DNA of 64,000 nucleotides from Ceratopteris richardii (taxonomy: Eukaryota > Streptophyta > Polypodiopsida > Polypodiales > Pteridaceae), in NCBI GenBank assembly GCA_020310875.1, contig CM035412.1:133592773-133656772 (forward strand), read 5' to 3'. The notes under the pieces are model-generated. The model made no database searches and was not told the origin of the DNA. It was given only the letters and a program-made list of their open reading frames with translations. Every line of letters begins with the position of its first letter. The stretch's first letter is position 1. Shown in pieces: positions 47,172-58,451 of this stretch. Made by a program: the position numbers and the translations under genes.

Positions 47172-47735
47172 TTAACTTTGATATCCAAGGTCATTAAGAT
47201 ACTTCACAAGTCTATAATTCCAAGCTCTTGGAGCTTGCTTCAATCCATAAAGTGCTCTTCTCAGTCTGCACACATAATTTGGAAATTTGTAATCTGCAAA
47301 CCCTTGAGGTTGCTCCATATAGACTTCATTTGATATATATCCATTTAAAAATGCATTCTTTATATCCAATTGACTCAATGTCCATCCTTTTGATGCTGCA
47401 ATAGCAATGATTGTCCTTATGGTTGACATCTTTGCTACAGGACTGAATGTCTCATCATAATCTATGCCATGAGTTTGAGCATATCCTTTAACGACCAACC
47501 TAGCTTTGTATCTGGCTATTCTTTCATCTGCATGCTTCTTTACTTTGTAAACCCATTTATTTCCAATCAATTTCTTACCATTAGGTTTTGGAACAAGTTC
47601 CCAAGTCTTGTTCTCTTCTAGTGCATTAAACTCTTCCTCCATTGCTTCTTCCCATTGTCTCTTACCTTTTGCTTCATCATAGCTTTGAGGTTCTTCATCT
47701 TCTTTAATCATGTAAGCATAGTTCTTCTGAGTCAA
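47172..47735 (-). pseudogene. RT N-terminal half of E
   Basis: This 187-codon frame includes NKWVYKVKKHADE, QLDIKNAFLNGYIS and YGLKQAPRAWN. A TAA after GYQS (Ser TCA to TAA) separates it from 46161-47129, and a TAA before PTRYSYD (Gln CAA to TAA) ends it upstream. Confidence 0.92.
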
Positions 47736-47765
47736 ATAAGATGTATCATAAGAATACCTTGTAGG

Positions 47766-48718
47766 TTATTTCCTCATTCTGGTTGATGTTCTTGGTTCAC
47801 ACTCTTCATGTGTATCTGGATATACTTCTTCATCAAATATGGGTACATCTTCATTTCTTCTGTATGATCCAATTCTAGATGTGCTTACTCGCATATGATC
47901 TTCATCTCCATCTACCTGCATATGTGATTTACCTGTTTCACTTCTTCTTACCTCTTCTTCAAATGTTTCAAGATTACAATCTTTATATGCATACCAACTC
48001 TTATGTTCATCAAATGTCACATCTCAGGAAACAATAAATTGTTTAGTTAAAGGACTCCATAGCCTATATCCCATTTGCTTTTCATCATACCCAATAAATA
48101 CATATTTTTGAGCCTTTGGTTCAAGCTTATGTCTGAGTTGTGATGGTACATAAGCATAGGCAATTGATCCAAACACCTTACAATGATCAAGTGTTGGTTT
48201 CTTACCCCACCATGCTTCATAAGGGGTCATTCAATTTAGAGCTGCACATGGTAACCTATTCACAAGATATGTAGCTGTATTTACTGCCTAACCCAAAGAT
48301 AATTAGGGCAATTCTTTTCTTTTAACATTGCTCTTGCAAACTCAACCAATGTTCTATTCCTCCTTTCTGCCACCCCATTGTGTTGAGGTGTATACTTGCA
48401 AGTTATTTCTCTCTTGATACCTGCATTCCAAAGATAATCATTGAATTCTTGGGAGAAGTATTCTCCCCCTCCATCAGACCTTAACCTCTTGAGCTTTTGA
48501 CCTATAACTCTTTTTGCATATACATGAAAATGTTTGAAAGCTCCAAATACTTCTGATCTTTCCTTTGAAACATAAATAGTTATCCACCTTGTAGCATCAT
48601 CAATGAAAAGAACATAATACCTAGACCCATTGATTGATCCTTCTTTTGTTGGTCCCCATACATCTGTATGTATGAGCTCTAACAAACCATCATGTTTGAA
48701 TCCTTTCTTCTGAGATGA
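47766..48718 (-). pseudogene. Integrase of E
   Basis: It is read from the 49150-48281 frame into 48230-48024 and 48020-47766. The core keeps all three acidic positions (HTDVWGP, RSDGGGEYFSQEF, NGVAERRNRT) up to NYLW, where a frameshift near 48290 occurs. The GSIAYAYVPSQLRHK region and the acidic linker follow. An Arg-to-TGA stop splits FIVS from DVTFDE. Confidence 0.9.
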
Positions 48719-49290
48719 TAACCTGTGTGCCTTTCCCATCTGACAAGCTTCACACTTGTAGATCATATGTTGACTTTTGACATTTGGTACCCCTATTACA
48801 GATTGATTCTCCACCATGGTTTTAATTCCTTTTTCATTGAGGTGTCGTAACCTCTTATGCCAGAGGTCTAACTCTGTAATTACTTCATCACCATGTGTGA
48901 TCAGGGCTTGACCAACATTCCCTTGCACTTTGAGAGTAAAAAGTCTACCTTCCTTTTTACCACAGACAATTTGATTGTATCCATCCTCAAGATCTTCAAT
49001 AAATACCCCTTCATTTGTAAATCTGACTTGAAAACCTTTCTCTACTATTTGTCCCACACTAATCAGATTCTTTGGTATTGTTGGAACATACAAAACATTT
49101 GTTAACAAATGAGCTCCACTCCTGCACTTCACTTTACCAATTGAATGCACATTATGTTTTGTATTGTCACCTGTCTGTTGAAATACCTTCTTCCAATTCT
49201 GATAACAATTCTATGTTACCTGACAAATGATTTGAACAACTTGAGTCAATATAGAATACCTTGAGATCCTCCTTCTCTGATGCACTAATT
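48719..49290 (-). pseudogene. Protease and pre-integrase of E
   Basis: IDSSCSNHLSG near 49240 carries the same DSS motif as A and F. A deletion of about 13 bp after GISS breaks the frame near 49175. From 49150 the frame is open through VLYVPTIPKNLISVGQ and LDLWHKRLRHLNEKG to YKCEACQMGKAH. Confidence 0.88.
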
Positions 49291-49299
49291 GAATTCATC

Positions 49300-50066
49300 A
49301 TCAATGTTGTATGGTTGTCATTCTGTGTATCATTTGCATAGTTGTAATAGGTAGTGTTGTAAGACTGATTCTGATTCCAATTTCTTCCACCACCTCTACC
49401 AAAACTTCCTCTTGAATTCTATCTTCCTCTTTGAAATTGATTTTGAAACCTTCCACCTCTTCCTCTGCCATTATTACTTTGATTTTGATTTGATCCTTGT
49501 TGATTATGCCAACAATCATGGGCTAGATGATTGCTCAATCCACAAATCCAGCATGCCATTGTTCTGATTACCTTTGCCTCTTCCATTTCCTCGACCTTTA
49601 ACTCTGCCAATACCTCTTTCTCTTGCATAATTTGCTTGATTAGTCAGCTCTTCTTCATCCTTTGCTTTACCTTTCTCACTTTTCTTCTTATTCTTTGCAT
49701 ACATAGCAGAACTATATCCTTTATCTCCATCTGACTTCAAGTCTTGCTCAAATGTGAGCATCAGTCCAAGCAATTGATTTAATTCTGGCACATAATGATT
49801 TAATGAAAGTTCAGTTGAGAGTACAAAAGGTTTCCACCTCTCATCTCCTCTCAATCATGCAAGCAATTGTGCTATCAACCTATGATCTTCAATATTCTCA
49901 TCAATAGATCCAAGACTATCTGCTAAGTCCTTCATCTTAGTGACATAATCACTAATGCTCTGACTTTGCTTTTTCTTAAATGTGGTGAACTCTGACCATA
50001 AGCTAGCCTTCCTAGCTTTAGTAGTGTTTTGGAAGTGATCTTCCAAAGCATTCCATATATCTTCAG
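49300..50066 (-). pseudogene. gag of E, N-terminus deleted
   Basis: Gag begins at EDIWNALEDHFQNTTKARK (50046 frame). The first 90 or so residues, the ATG and most of the leader are absent. A stop after LIAQLLA, then 49854-49516 (GDERWKPFVLSTELSL) and the zinc knuckle CWICGLSNHLAHDCWH follow, with frameshifts in the Arg/Gly-rich part. Confidence 0.88.
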
Positions 50067-50100
50067 CTGTTGCTCCTCCTTTTACTTTGAGGACCTTTCT

Positions 50101-50112
50101 ACTCTGATACCA
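50101..50112 (-). other. Primer binding site of E
   Basis: The minus strand reads TGGTATCAGAGT, one base from the standard initiator-Met site. It is two bases from the LTR. Confidence 0.85.
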
Positions 50113-50114
50113 CT

Positions 50115-50773
50115 TGTTGATGTATGAAACACCACAAGAACTAAGCTAAAGTGATATTAGAACACCTCCATAATCATCATTAGCTTAGTAACACTCTCAA
50201 TTTGAAAACTTTACCACCAAACTTAGTGAAATCAAAAAATTCACTTTCCAAAAATCTACGCCTTTTCTTCTAACTTCAAATCTTATCTATATTAGCTTGA
50301 TTCATACAAATTCTTTTCATCTTTTGCTAATAGAAGTTCTTGCTAATGTTAATCAACACATACCAAGCAAGACTTTCAAGTAATAACTCTAAAATCTTCT
50401 AAATTCACTTCGACATTTGTACTATGTCTGAAATCTAAAAAATGACTTTATTGATTTGACATACCTTCACTGTTAGACTCATTCCTCTAAGTATACATCC
50501 CGTTTCACAAAGATCTTTTGATCAATTGTATCTGAAGGTAGTACTTTAAAATGATCTATTATTCATGAAAAACTTTACACTGTACTATGAGATATGACCT
50601 TAAGAAGATCAGGAAAAAGTGCACCAGAAAACTCGTAACTGTCAACTAACTTACACACTGATATGAAATCACTTAGAATTCAACACACAAGAGGAATTAG
50701 ATCAAATCCTTCTACACAAACATGTGTTATCTATTAGAGAAGATGTCTACAAATTGGCTTGGCCTCATTCTGC
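50115..50773 (-). repeat. 5' LTR of E, truncated
   Basis: It matches 45139-45770 through CCTCATTCTGC and then switches to the protease region of J. About 350 bp of LTR are missing. Confidence 0.92.
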
Positions 50774-51875
50774 TTGGCACATACAAAACCTTACTTAAGA
50801 GGTTCATGTTACCATCAAAATCCTTGACATTTCCAATTTTCTTGATAGAATGTTTAGTTTCATCACCTATCTGTACTTCATGTTCCCTTTGGGTTCTTCA
50901 AGATCAGATAATAATGCTACATTTCCACCCACATGATTGGAACAAACTGAACTGATATAGAAAATATGCTCATGATCTTTACCTTGCTTGGATGCCATGT
51001 TCATGATGAGTAGAGAATCCTCTTGGTCTTCTGTGTAGTTTTTATAATCTCTTCTTCCTTTGAAACCACCTTTATAATTGTTGTTGTTGTAGCCTTGGTT
51101 CTAGTTGCGATTGTAATTGCTTGCTCCATTGTTGAACTTACCTATGGATTGTCCATAGCTCCCTCTATGGAATCCTCTTCCCCTTTGGTTCCTTGTGTTC
51201 TTGAAACATTCTTCTATGGTGTGGTTGTTAAGGCCACAGATATTGCAAGGTGGAGTGTTGTAGGATCTCCCCCTACCTTGCTTTTCAACTTTGCCCCTTC
51301 CTCTAGTACCTCTTCCTCTACTTGTGTAGTTAACTTGAGAGGTACTAGCCTCTTCTTCATTGTTCTTGTTTTACCTTTGTCCTTACTTTTATTCTTATCT
51401 ATATAAAGGGCAAAAGATTGATTACCTCTAGAATTGTCACCACTCTTGTTAAGCTTTGTCTCATGAGTGAAGAGTTGCCCCATCAAGGTGTTGAGGTCAG
51501 GTATTTTCATATCCATATAAAGGTCTATTTCTATGGTGAATGACTCTCACTTATCATCAGCTTTGATGCCATTAATGATCTACCTTATTATGTGTTGTTC
51601 TTCTATCTCCTCTCAAATGCTTGCAAGCTGGCCAACCACATCCTTCACATAGTCAGATACACTTTGTTTTGGCTGCCTCTTTAGGGGTGTAAACTCCATC
51701 CAGAGCTCCTTCTTCTTAGCTCTTGTATTTGATGAGAAATATGATGAGAGTAATTCTTTAGTAGATAAGATCTGGCAAGAGCATCCTTTGCACACCATGT
51801 GGTCAACCTTTCTTGCTCTTCCCTTGTGCGTTGATGTTTTCTCTTAAATGTTGGCATCTCTTCATCTCTTGAGAT
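50774..51875 (-). pseudogene. gag and protease region of J
   Basis: Reading from 51875: ISRDEEMPTF (continuing the gag from 55238), CAKDALARSY, then PDLNTLMGQLFTHE (51516 frame), zinc knuckle CNICGLNNHTIEECF (about 51205-51260), an Asn/Gly-rich linker, protease FYISSVCSNHVGG (catalytic Asp lost) and the start of VLYVP, where element E cuts in. Several frameshifts and stops occur. Confidence 0.85.
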
Positions 51876-51880
51876 GTATC

Positions 51881-52934
51881 TATTGGAACATCAATCTTAC
51901 ACTATGCTTGAGGTGGATTTGAAAAGAATATCCATTGGAGAGTTCTTTTTCTTATGCTCATTTATTGTATTTTTTTGAGAGTTTTTTAATGGTTCATTTA
52001 TCGTTGTAAAATCCTTGAGTTTTACACATGTAAAGGTAGAAAGATAAAGCCCAAATCCACGAATTTTTGGTGGTTGAAGTTGCATTCAATCAAGCAATCA
52101 AATAACCTTAAAGTAGATCAAACTAGATCTTCACTTTTCCTAGATTGTAGGAAAGTGAATTGATTCCCTTTAACAACCATTCCCACCTTCATTTGAATTC
52201 AAACTTCACTTTTAGAAGTCGTGGAACACTCCTAGAGTCTATATAAAGACTTGAAATCACTTGTACATTACATGGAAGCAATATACATACACTTGTGACC
52301 ATCATTGTCTTGCTCCTTCAATTCTCTGCATCATCTTCTTCACCAACAGTAATCTTGTAGAGGTTGCTGCACTCTCTTTAGAGCTCCAAATTGAGTGAAA
52401 GATGGCTCATTGGAAAGATATTAGTGTCTAGTTTATACCTATAAATTTTCGTACCATTTGGTTCAGTAGATTAGGAGAAATCTGAGTTTTCTATCATGGG
52501 GTCAATCTCTCCGTATTCCTGAAAAATAGGAAGCACCACCGGTGAATGTCTCATTCATTCCTCTAGCATATTTTGCTTATTCCTTATACTTTTGTGCATT
52601 CTATACACTCTACCCTATGTATATCACTCCCATAAAAGGATTTTTTTTAGTTGTAATCATGTTGGTCGCTATGGGCATTTGAAGTTCATTGTCTCTTCCA
52701 TAGATAGTAAGTTTTTTGAGTTAGTTGACCTGCGAACCTATCTGTTTTGTACCGACTCATTCTCCTTGATGCTCCAAAGTACATAGTGTGTTTCTTTGCA
52801 CTTATCACATGCTTATAAGGTCTATTTGAGTCTCCATAAGCTCAAGGTCTGGTCTTGTGCCGGTTGGCTAGACCAAACTTCGTCACTTCGAAACGCATTT
52901 TTCTACCTTCTGTAAGCTTCTCCAAGTTCTTTTA
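51881..52934 (+). repeat. 5' LTR of H
   Basis: This 1054 bp copy matches 54153-55232. It starts TATTGGAACA where the other copies have TGTTGGAA, and ends TTCTTTTA where they have TTCTTTCA. Both terminal dinucleotides therefore carry a transition. A TATATAAAG promoter motif occurs near 52240. Confidence 0.93.
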
Positions 52935-52935
52935 G

Positions 52936-52947
52936 TGGTATCAAAGC
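52936..52947 (+). other. Primer binding site of H
   Basis: TGGTATCAAAGC differs by one base from the initiator-Met site and lies one base after the LTR. Confidence 0.9.
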
Positions 52948-52956
52948 TAGATCAAG

Positions 52957-53400
52957 ATGGGTGAAGGCTTTCCCTCAATGATCGAGAAGCTTGATCAACA
53001 CAACTATGCGGCTTGGCAAATGAGGATGGAGACCTATTTGCAAGGTAGAAAGCTTTACGGAATTGTAGCACGTGATGAAGCTATGCCTATTCGAAGATCC
53101 AAAGGAGGACCTACCCAAGAGGAGATAGATAAGCTCACACTTTGGTGTGCAAGGGATGCTCAAGCAAGGTCGTACATACTAAACTCTATCTCTGACTTTC
53201 TATTACCACATATTAGAGGATGCAAGATATCTCAAGAGACTTGGGATGCCCTCGAGACTTTCTTTTTTGCTAGTACCAAAGCAAGAAAAAATCATCTTTG
53301 GAAAGAGTTCAACCAAATGAAGAAGACACCTAAACAAACAATTTGTTACCAAAGTCAAGGAGGTTGCAGATCAGTTAGCATCCTTTGGAGAGTTGATTGA
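52957..53400 (+). pseudogene. gag N-terminal part of H
   Basis: It starts at ATG with MGEGFPSMIEKLDQHNY. Copia Gag motifs continue to KARKNHLWKEFNQMKK (about residue 123). A frameshift near 53340 then gives a meaningless tail and a stop. It is closest to the gag of J and C. As sequenced it could yield a 147-residue truncated Gag. Confidence 0.88.
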
Positions 53401-54120
53401 ATGGATGATCAAACTCCAGACTTCAACATCTTTCTTGGACAACTCTTCAATCAAGAAGCCAACAATAGCGTAAAGGAAGGTAATTCTTATCATGGTAATT
53501 CAACTAGTGCTCTATATGCAAATAAGAAGGATAAGAAGCAGAAAGGCAAGAAGAAGAAGATGAAGAAGAGATCGGCTAAGAGGGTACTTAAGTATCTCAA
53601 AGGTACAATCAACGAAGGTATAGTCTATCCTTACTCTTCAGATTTGGATATCAAAATCTATTCAAATGCAGATTGGGTAGGAGCTAAGGATGATAGCAAA
53701 AGTACATCTGGTTACTTAGCATTTGCACGTTCGAAGCTAGTGTCATGGAGTTCGAAGAAGCAACCAACAGTTGCTTTATCCTCAACTGAAGCAGAGTATA
53801 GAGGCTTGACCATAGCAACTCAAGAGGCAATATGGTTAAAAGCATTGTATACAGATTTGGGACTTGTGAGTTTCAAACCTCACATATTTGGAGATAATGT
53901 AAGGTCCATGCATCTAGCAGCAGATCCTATTTTCCATGCAAGAACCAAGCACATAGAAGTCCATTACCACTTCATCAGAAAGAAGCTCATGGCAAAGGAG
54001 ATTGACATTTCTTTTGATCCAACTGAAAAGCAAGTAGCAGATATGATGACGAAGGCACTTGATGGAATAAAGCTTTGTAGTTTCAAAGCTATGGCAGGTA
54101 TTCAACCTATCAGAGAATGA
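53401..54120 (+). CDS. Gag-RNase H chimeric ORF of H
   Basis: The 239-codon open frame starts MDDQTPDFNIFLGQLFNQE. Residues 1-57 are the middle of Gag up to a Lys-rich run (KKQKGKKKKMKKRS). From residue 58 it is the copia RNase H: AKRVLKYLKGTINEG, YSNADWVGAKDDSKSTSG, ALSSTEAEYRG, FGDNVRSMHLAADP and MAGIQPIRE at the end. The joint near 53574 removed the zinc knuckle, protease, integrase and RT yet stays in frame. Whether it is expressed is unknown. Confidence 0.85.
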   Translation: MDDQTPDFNIFLGQLFNQEANNSVKEGNSYHGNSTSALYANKKDKKQKGKKKKMKKRSAKRVLKYLKGTINEGIVYPYSSDLDIKIYSNADWVGAKDDSKSTSGYLAFARSKLVSWSSKKQPTVALSSTEAEYRGLTIATQEAIWLKALYTDLGLVSFKPHIFGDNVRSMHLAADPIFHARTKHIEVHYHFIRKKLMAKEIDISFDPTEKQVADMMTKALDGIKLCSFKAMAGIQPIRE

Positions 54121-54140
54121 AGACTCAAGCATACTTTATC

Positions 54141-54152
54141 TTGAGGTGGAGC
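54141..54152 (+). other. Polypurine tract of H
   Basis: TTGAGGTGGAGC lies directly before the 3' LTR. Confidence 0.7.
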
Positions 54153-55232
54153 TGTTGGAAAATCAAGCTTACACTATGATTGAGGTGGATTTGATCTACA
54201 TCAAAAGCTATCGTGTCGAAAGAATATCCATTGGAGAGTTCTTTTTCTTATGCTCATTTATTGTATTTTTTTAAGAGATTTTTGATGGTTCATTTACCGT
54301 TGTAAAAGCCTTGAGCATTACACATGTAAAGGTAGAAAGATAAAGCCCAAATCCCATGAATTTGTGGTGGTTGAAGTTGCATTCAATCTAGCAATCAAAT
54401 CACCTAAAAGTAGATCAAAAAAGATCTTCACTTTTCCTAGATTGTAGGAAAGTGAATTGGTTCCCTCCAACAACCATTCCCACATTCATTTGAATTCAAC
54501 CTTCACTTGTAAAAGTCATGGAACACTCCTAGAGTCTATATAAAGACTTGAAATCACTTGTACATTACATGGAAGCAATATACATACACTTGTGACCATC
54601 ATTGTCTTGCTCCTTCAATTCTCTGCATCATCTTCTTCACCAGGACTAATCTTGCAGAGGCTATTGCTCTCTCTCCAGAGCTCCAAATTGAGTGCAAGAT
54701 GGTGCATTGGAAAGGTATTAGTGTCTAGTTTATTTCGTATAAATTTTCATAGCATTTGATGCAGTATACTGGGAGAAAAGAGTTTTTTTTGTCTCAATGT
54801 CAATCTCTACGTATTCCTGAAAAATAGGAGGTACCACCAGTGAATGTCTCATTCATTCCTATAGCATATTTTGCTTATTCCTTATACTTTTGTGCATTCT
54901 ATACACTCAACCCTATTTGTATCACTCCCATAAAAGGCTTTTTTCTAATTGTAATCACGTTGGTCGTTATGGGCATTTGAAGTTCATTGTCTCTTCCATA
55001 GATAGTAAGTTTTTTGAGCTATTCGACTTGCGAACCTATCTGTTTTGTATCGAATCATTCTCCTTGATGCTCCAAAGTACATAGTGTGTTTATTTGCACT
55101 TATGACATGCTTATAAGGTCTATTTGATTCTCCATAAGCTCAAGGGCTGGTCTTGTGCCGATTGGCTAGACCAAACTTCGTCACTTCAAAACGCATTTTT
55201 CTACCTTCTACAAGCTTCTCCAAGTTCTTTCA
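54153..55232 (+). repeat. 3' LTR of H
   Basis: This 1080 bp copy reads TGTTGGAAAATCAAG...TTCTTTCA, with intact TG/CA ends. It is followed by GTATC, the target duplication in J. Confidence 0.95.
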
Positions 55233-55237
55233 GTATC

Positions 55238-55340
55238 CATATAGACTTATCCCTTGAAGGTAGGCTTTCATCCTTAGTGACCATGCTGAGTAGTTGCTTT
55301 TGTCCAATTTATCAATGAATGATGGAAATCCATCTCCCAT
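55238..55340 (-). pseudogene. gag start of J, separated by H
   Basis: The ATG is at 55340: MGDGFPSFIDKLDKSNY, then AYLQGISLYGY. Joined across H with one GTATC, it reads on into ISRDEE at 51875 without a shift, confirming the insertion. Confidence 0.92.
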
Positions 55341-55353
55341 CTTGCTTGTTGTT

Positions 55354-55365
55354 GCTCTAAGACCA
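55354..55365 (-). other. Degenerate primer binding site of J
   Basis: The minus strand reads TGGTCTTAGAGC, which has two changes from TGGTATCAGAGC. It is one base from the LTR. Confidence 0.65.
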
Positions 55366-55366
55366 T

Positions 55367-56190
55367 TGTTGGAGGACATGGTGGATAGTCTTTAGAGATG
55401 AAGTGGTGTTGCTTGAACCTGCTTCACACAAGCCAAGAACAATTGTTGGAGAATGTAATGGGTCTCTTTAGCTTGCTAATGACCATAAATAATCACCTAA
55501 GTTGTTTGGAACATGATTCACTAATCAATGGGTCAAAATAGATAGGTAGGAGATTGATCCAAGGTCATAGACTTGTTATTCTTGTCTCTACACATGTTAA
55601 GTATATTGAATAGTGCTTTGTGTATGATAGCAATTAGCCTAATTCCTTTTGGTGATGTCTAATTAACTTACATAGATACCAATAATGAGTGATTTCAATA
55701 AAAATTATGAACTACACGGTGAGTATGATGTTTAGCAAATCATAGGAGTGGCCTGACATTTTCGTGATGCATCAGTCAATAGACCAGAGAGTAATGAAAT
55801 GATAATATCTCACAATTTAGAGAAGAAATGATAATGAGATTTTTATAGATATATATTAGATATTATAGTGAATCTATGATGCTTTAAATCCCGACAAATG
55901 ATCAATCATACACTGAGAACAAGCTCTAAGAAGATCACTATTTTTTTGTAGTCATGGCAGAGAAGTGAAGTGAAGATGTAATGAGAATGTATGTATTAGA
56001 TCATATACAAATAAAATACCATTGGAAATAATCTATTGCTCAATGTGAGGGAAATAATTGAGCTATGGAGTGAGCTCTCAATGCAGAATGTATCCCATTC
56101 AAAATGATCTCCAAGTCAAGATATCACATGGGTCATTTGATCCTCTTTAAATAGTTGAGTTTGGAGCCAATCTTTTGAATTCAAATTCCA
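55367..56190 (-). repeat. 5' LTR of J
   Basis: The 824 bp intact copy reads TGTTGGAGGACATGG...CAAATTCCA. It is the partner of 26172-26279 plus 41831-42544. Confidence 0.92.
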
Positions 56191-57315
56191 TGTCACTAGA
56201 CATGGCATTTAGTGCACTAACAGTGAGTAGTGTTGTGATGGTTGGTGCGTTAGTGGATGTGAACATGGGATTTAGAAAGAAAGAGGAATATAGGACCTGT
56301 TGAGTGTTACAGACTTGTTGGTGTAAAGGAGAAGGCAAAGGTGATGCAGTCAGATGGGGAGGGGATACAGGGGAGAAGGTCATCCATTGTGGAAAGGGGA
56401 AAAGAGGGCATGAAGGAAGGGGAAATGAAGGAAAGGATGAGGTAAATGAGCTGGGGGGGATTAGATTTGATGTACTAGGGTTAATAGTTTTTGGTACTGG
56501 AGGTACTATGGCTCCTACTCACTTACTATGAATGAGGATACTAGAGGTGAGTTGGGTTTACAGGGGAAGTTGGAATTACAGAAGATGGAAGAGTTTCGGT
56601 GGAAATGGAGGTGATTTGGATGGTGGTTGCCTGTATGCATGGGGGTTCCAGTATCAATCGTGCTTCTTCTGAGTGGCAGGAGGATTGGGATTCAGTGGGT
56701 ACATGGATGTATTTGGCCTAGTTTGGACATCAGATGGATTCGTCGAGGGTTGAAGTGTCGTAAAGGTTTCCTCTTCACAAAATGAAGTGCTTCGACAATT
56801 CCCACTGACTTTACTAGTTTGTTAAGGTCGTGAATGAAGGAGTATTCAAATCTTTTGCTAGCGAGTTCCTTCTATAGTATTTCTTGACTTTGCTCTTTTG
56901 ATAACTCTTGGTGCGCCCACATGGCTTGCATATTGCGATATAATTTTAGAATGGCAAATGTATAGGTAGCGGCCTCAAAGGTATCCTCTTCATGGGTGCT
57001 CATACCACCTTGAGCTTCAGTTTGTTGTAGTTGTTGTTCCTGTTGGTCCTCTTCTTGCGAGTCAAGACGGGTTTGACTTTCTTCATCATCGTCGTCTTCA
57101 TCATCAAAACCATTTGATCTTCTGCATCTGAGTTGGACACTACATGTTCTTGTTGTTGTTCAGGGGGTGTAGTAGGATAGCTTGGTCTTTTGTATTCTTG
57201 AGAGAAAAGTTGGCCTGCTGAAAACTGAAATTCACTAGAAAATGCATGTTGAAATCAAATGTAGTGTTTGTGGGCTCTCCCTCGAGATTAGGTATGGGAA
57301 AAGTGAATGCATTTG
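56191..57315. other. Unassigned DNA between J and F with a coding trace
   Basis: The left part has a G-rich plus-strand stretch (56320-56460) with an unrecognised frame. On the minus strand from 57313 to about 56820 a protein-like trace survives across frameshifts: FPIPNLEGEPTNTTFDFN, then QEYKRPSYPTTPPEQQQ, an acidic run, EEDQQEQQLQQTEAQGGM and ATYTFAILKLYRNMQ. I do not recognise the family; it could be an old transposon or gene. Confidence 0.45.
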
Positions 57316-58231
57316 TGTTGGGGCTTCACTCACTAATTAGACATGAATATAGGAAGATATATGAAGGAAGAACAAAGACATAGAACTTCAAAACTTATGA
57401 TTTTGAGTCTAGGAGTATGTAGACTATATGTATATAAGTTAATTTGAGTTGGAAAATATATAGAGAACTCAATTTTGTAATCCTTTAGAGAATAGAGAAA
57501 AGTCCGATTTTTTTTTAGAGAGATGTTGAGGAGAAACTACTCAGTGCAAGAGAGTTTTCCATGGCTATGAGCAGAATGAGGCCAAGCCAATATGTAGACA
57601 TCTTTTCTTATAGATAACACATGTTTGTGTAGAAAGATTTGATCTAATTCCTCTTGTGTGTTGAATTCTAAGTGATTTCATATCAGTGTGTAAGTTAGTT
57701 GACAGTTACGAGTTTTCTGGCGCACTTTTTCCTGATCTTCTTAAGGTCAGATCTCATAGTACAGTGTAACGTTTTTCATGAGTAATAGCTCATTTTAAAG
57801 CTACTACCTTCAACTAAAATTGGTCAAAAGATCTTTGTGAAACACGATGTATACTCAGAGGAATGAGTCTAACATTGAAGGTATGTCAAATCAATAAAGT
57901 CATTTTTCAGATTTCAGACATAGTACAAATGTCAAAGTGAATTCAGAAGATTTTGAAGTTATTACTTGAAAGTCTTGCTTGGTATGTGTTGCTTAACATT
58001 AGCAAGAACTTCTATTAGCAAAAGATCAAAAGAATTTGTATGAATCAAGCTAATACAGATCAGATTTGAAGTTAGAAGAAAAGGCGCAGATTTCTGGAAA
58101 GTGAAATTTGTTTATTTCACTAAGTTTGGTGGTCAAGTTTTCAAATTGAGTGCGTTACTAAGCTAATGATGATTATGGAGGTGTTCTAATATCACTTTAG
58201 CTTAGTTCTTGTGGTGTTTCATACATCAACA
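57316..58231 (+). repeat. 5' LTR of F
   Basis: This 916 bp copy lacks about 95 bp present in the 3' LTR (between AAAGACA and TAGAACTTC). It ends ATACATCAACA. TATATAAG at 57431-57438 is the likely TATA box. Confidence 0.94.
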
Positions 58232-58232
58232 A

Positions 58233-58244
58233 GTGGTATCATAG
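58233..58244 (+). other. Primer binding site of F
   Basis: TGGTATCATAGC differs by one base from the initiator-Met site and lies one base after the LTR. Confidence 0.88.
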
Positions 58245-58451
58245 CAGAAAGGTCCTCAAAGTTAAAGGAGGAGCAGATACAAGAGGAATTGAAGAGTTCT
58301 TCATTAAAGAGGTGAACGCTGAGGTGTTCAACAACAAAAGACATCAGAGGAGTGCTTCGAAGTTATTCTCAAGGGTAAAGATCTACAAAAGGTACCATAC
58401 TTTAACCTTATACTCACAGGTTTTAGCAGAAGCAAGAAGACTATCGCAGAT

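Larger units (their letters stand above)
45139..50773 (-). mobile_element. Copia element E (family of A) nested in J
   Basis: This minus-strand copy has a full LTR (45139-46122), gag-pol, a primer site and a truncated second LTR (50115-50773). Two deletions mark it: the first part of gag with its ATG is gone, and a deletion at the right edge removed about 350 bp of LTR with about 400 bp of J. Several stops and frameshifts occur in pol. Confidence 0.93.
51881..55232 (+). mobile_element. Deleted copia element H nested in gag of J
   Basis: This plus-strand element has two LTRs (51881-52934 and 54153-55232) and only 1.2 kb between them. It is bounded by the exact target duplication GTATC (51876-51880 and 55233-55237). 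The interior keeps the primer site, the first part of gag, and RNase H; protease, integrase and RT are gone. It is a non-autonomous derivative of the family that left the solo LTR at 8175-9253. Confidence 0.96.

Noticed and set aside
55124-55318. Small plus-strand ORF at the end of the H 3' LTR
   Set aside because: It crosses from the LTR into antisense J gag and is an artefact of the junction.
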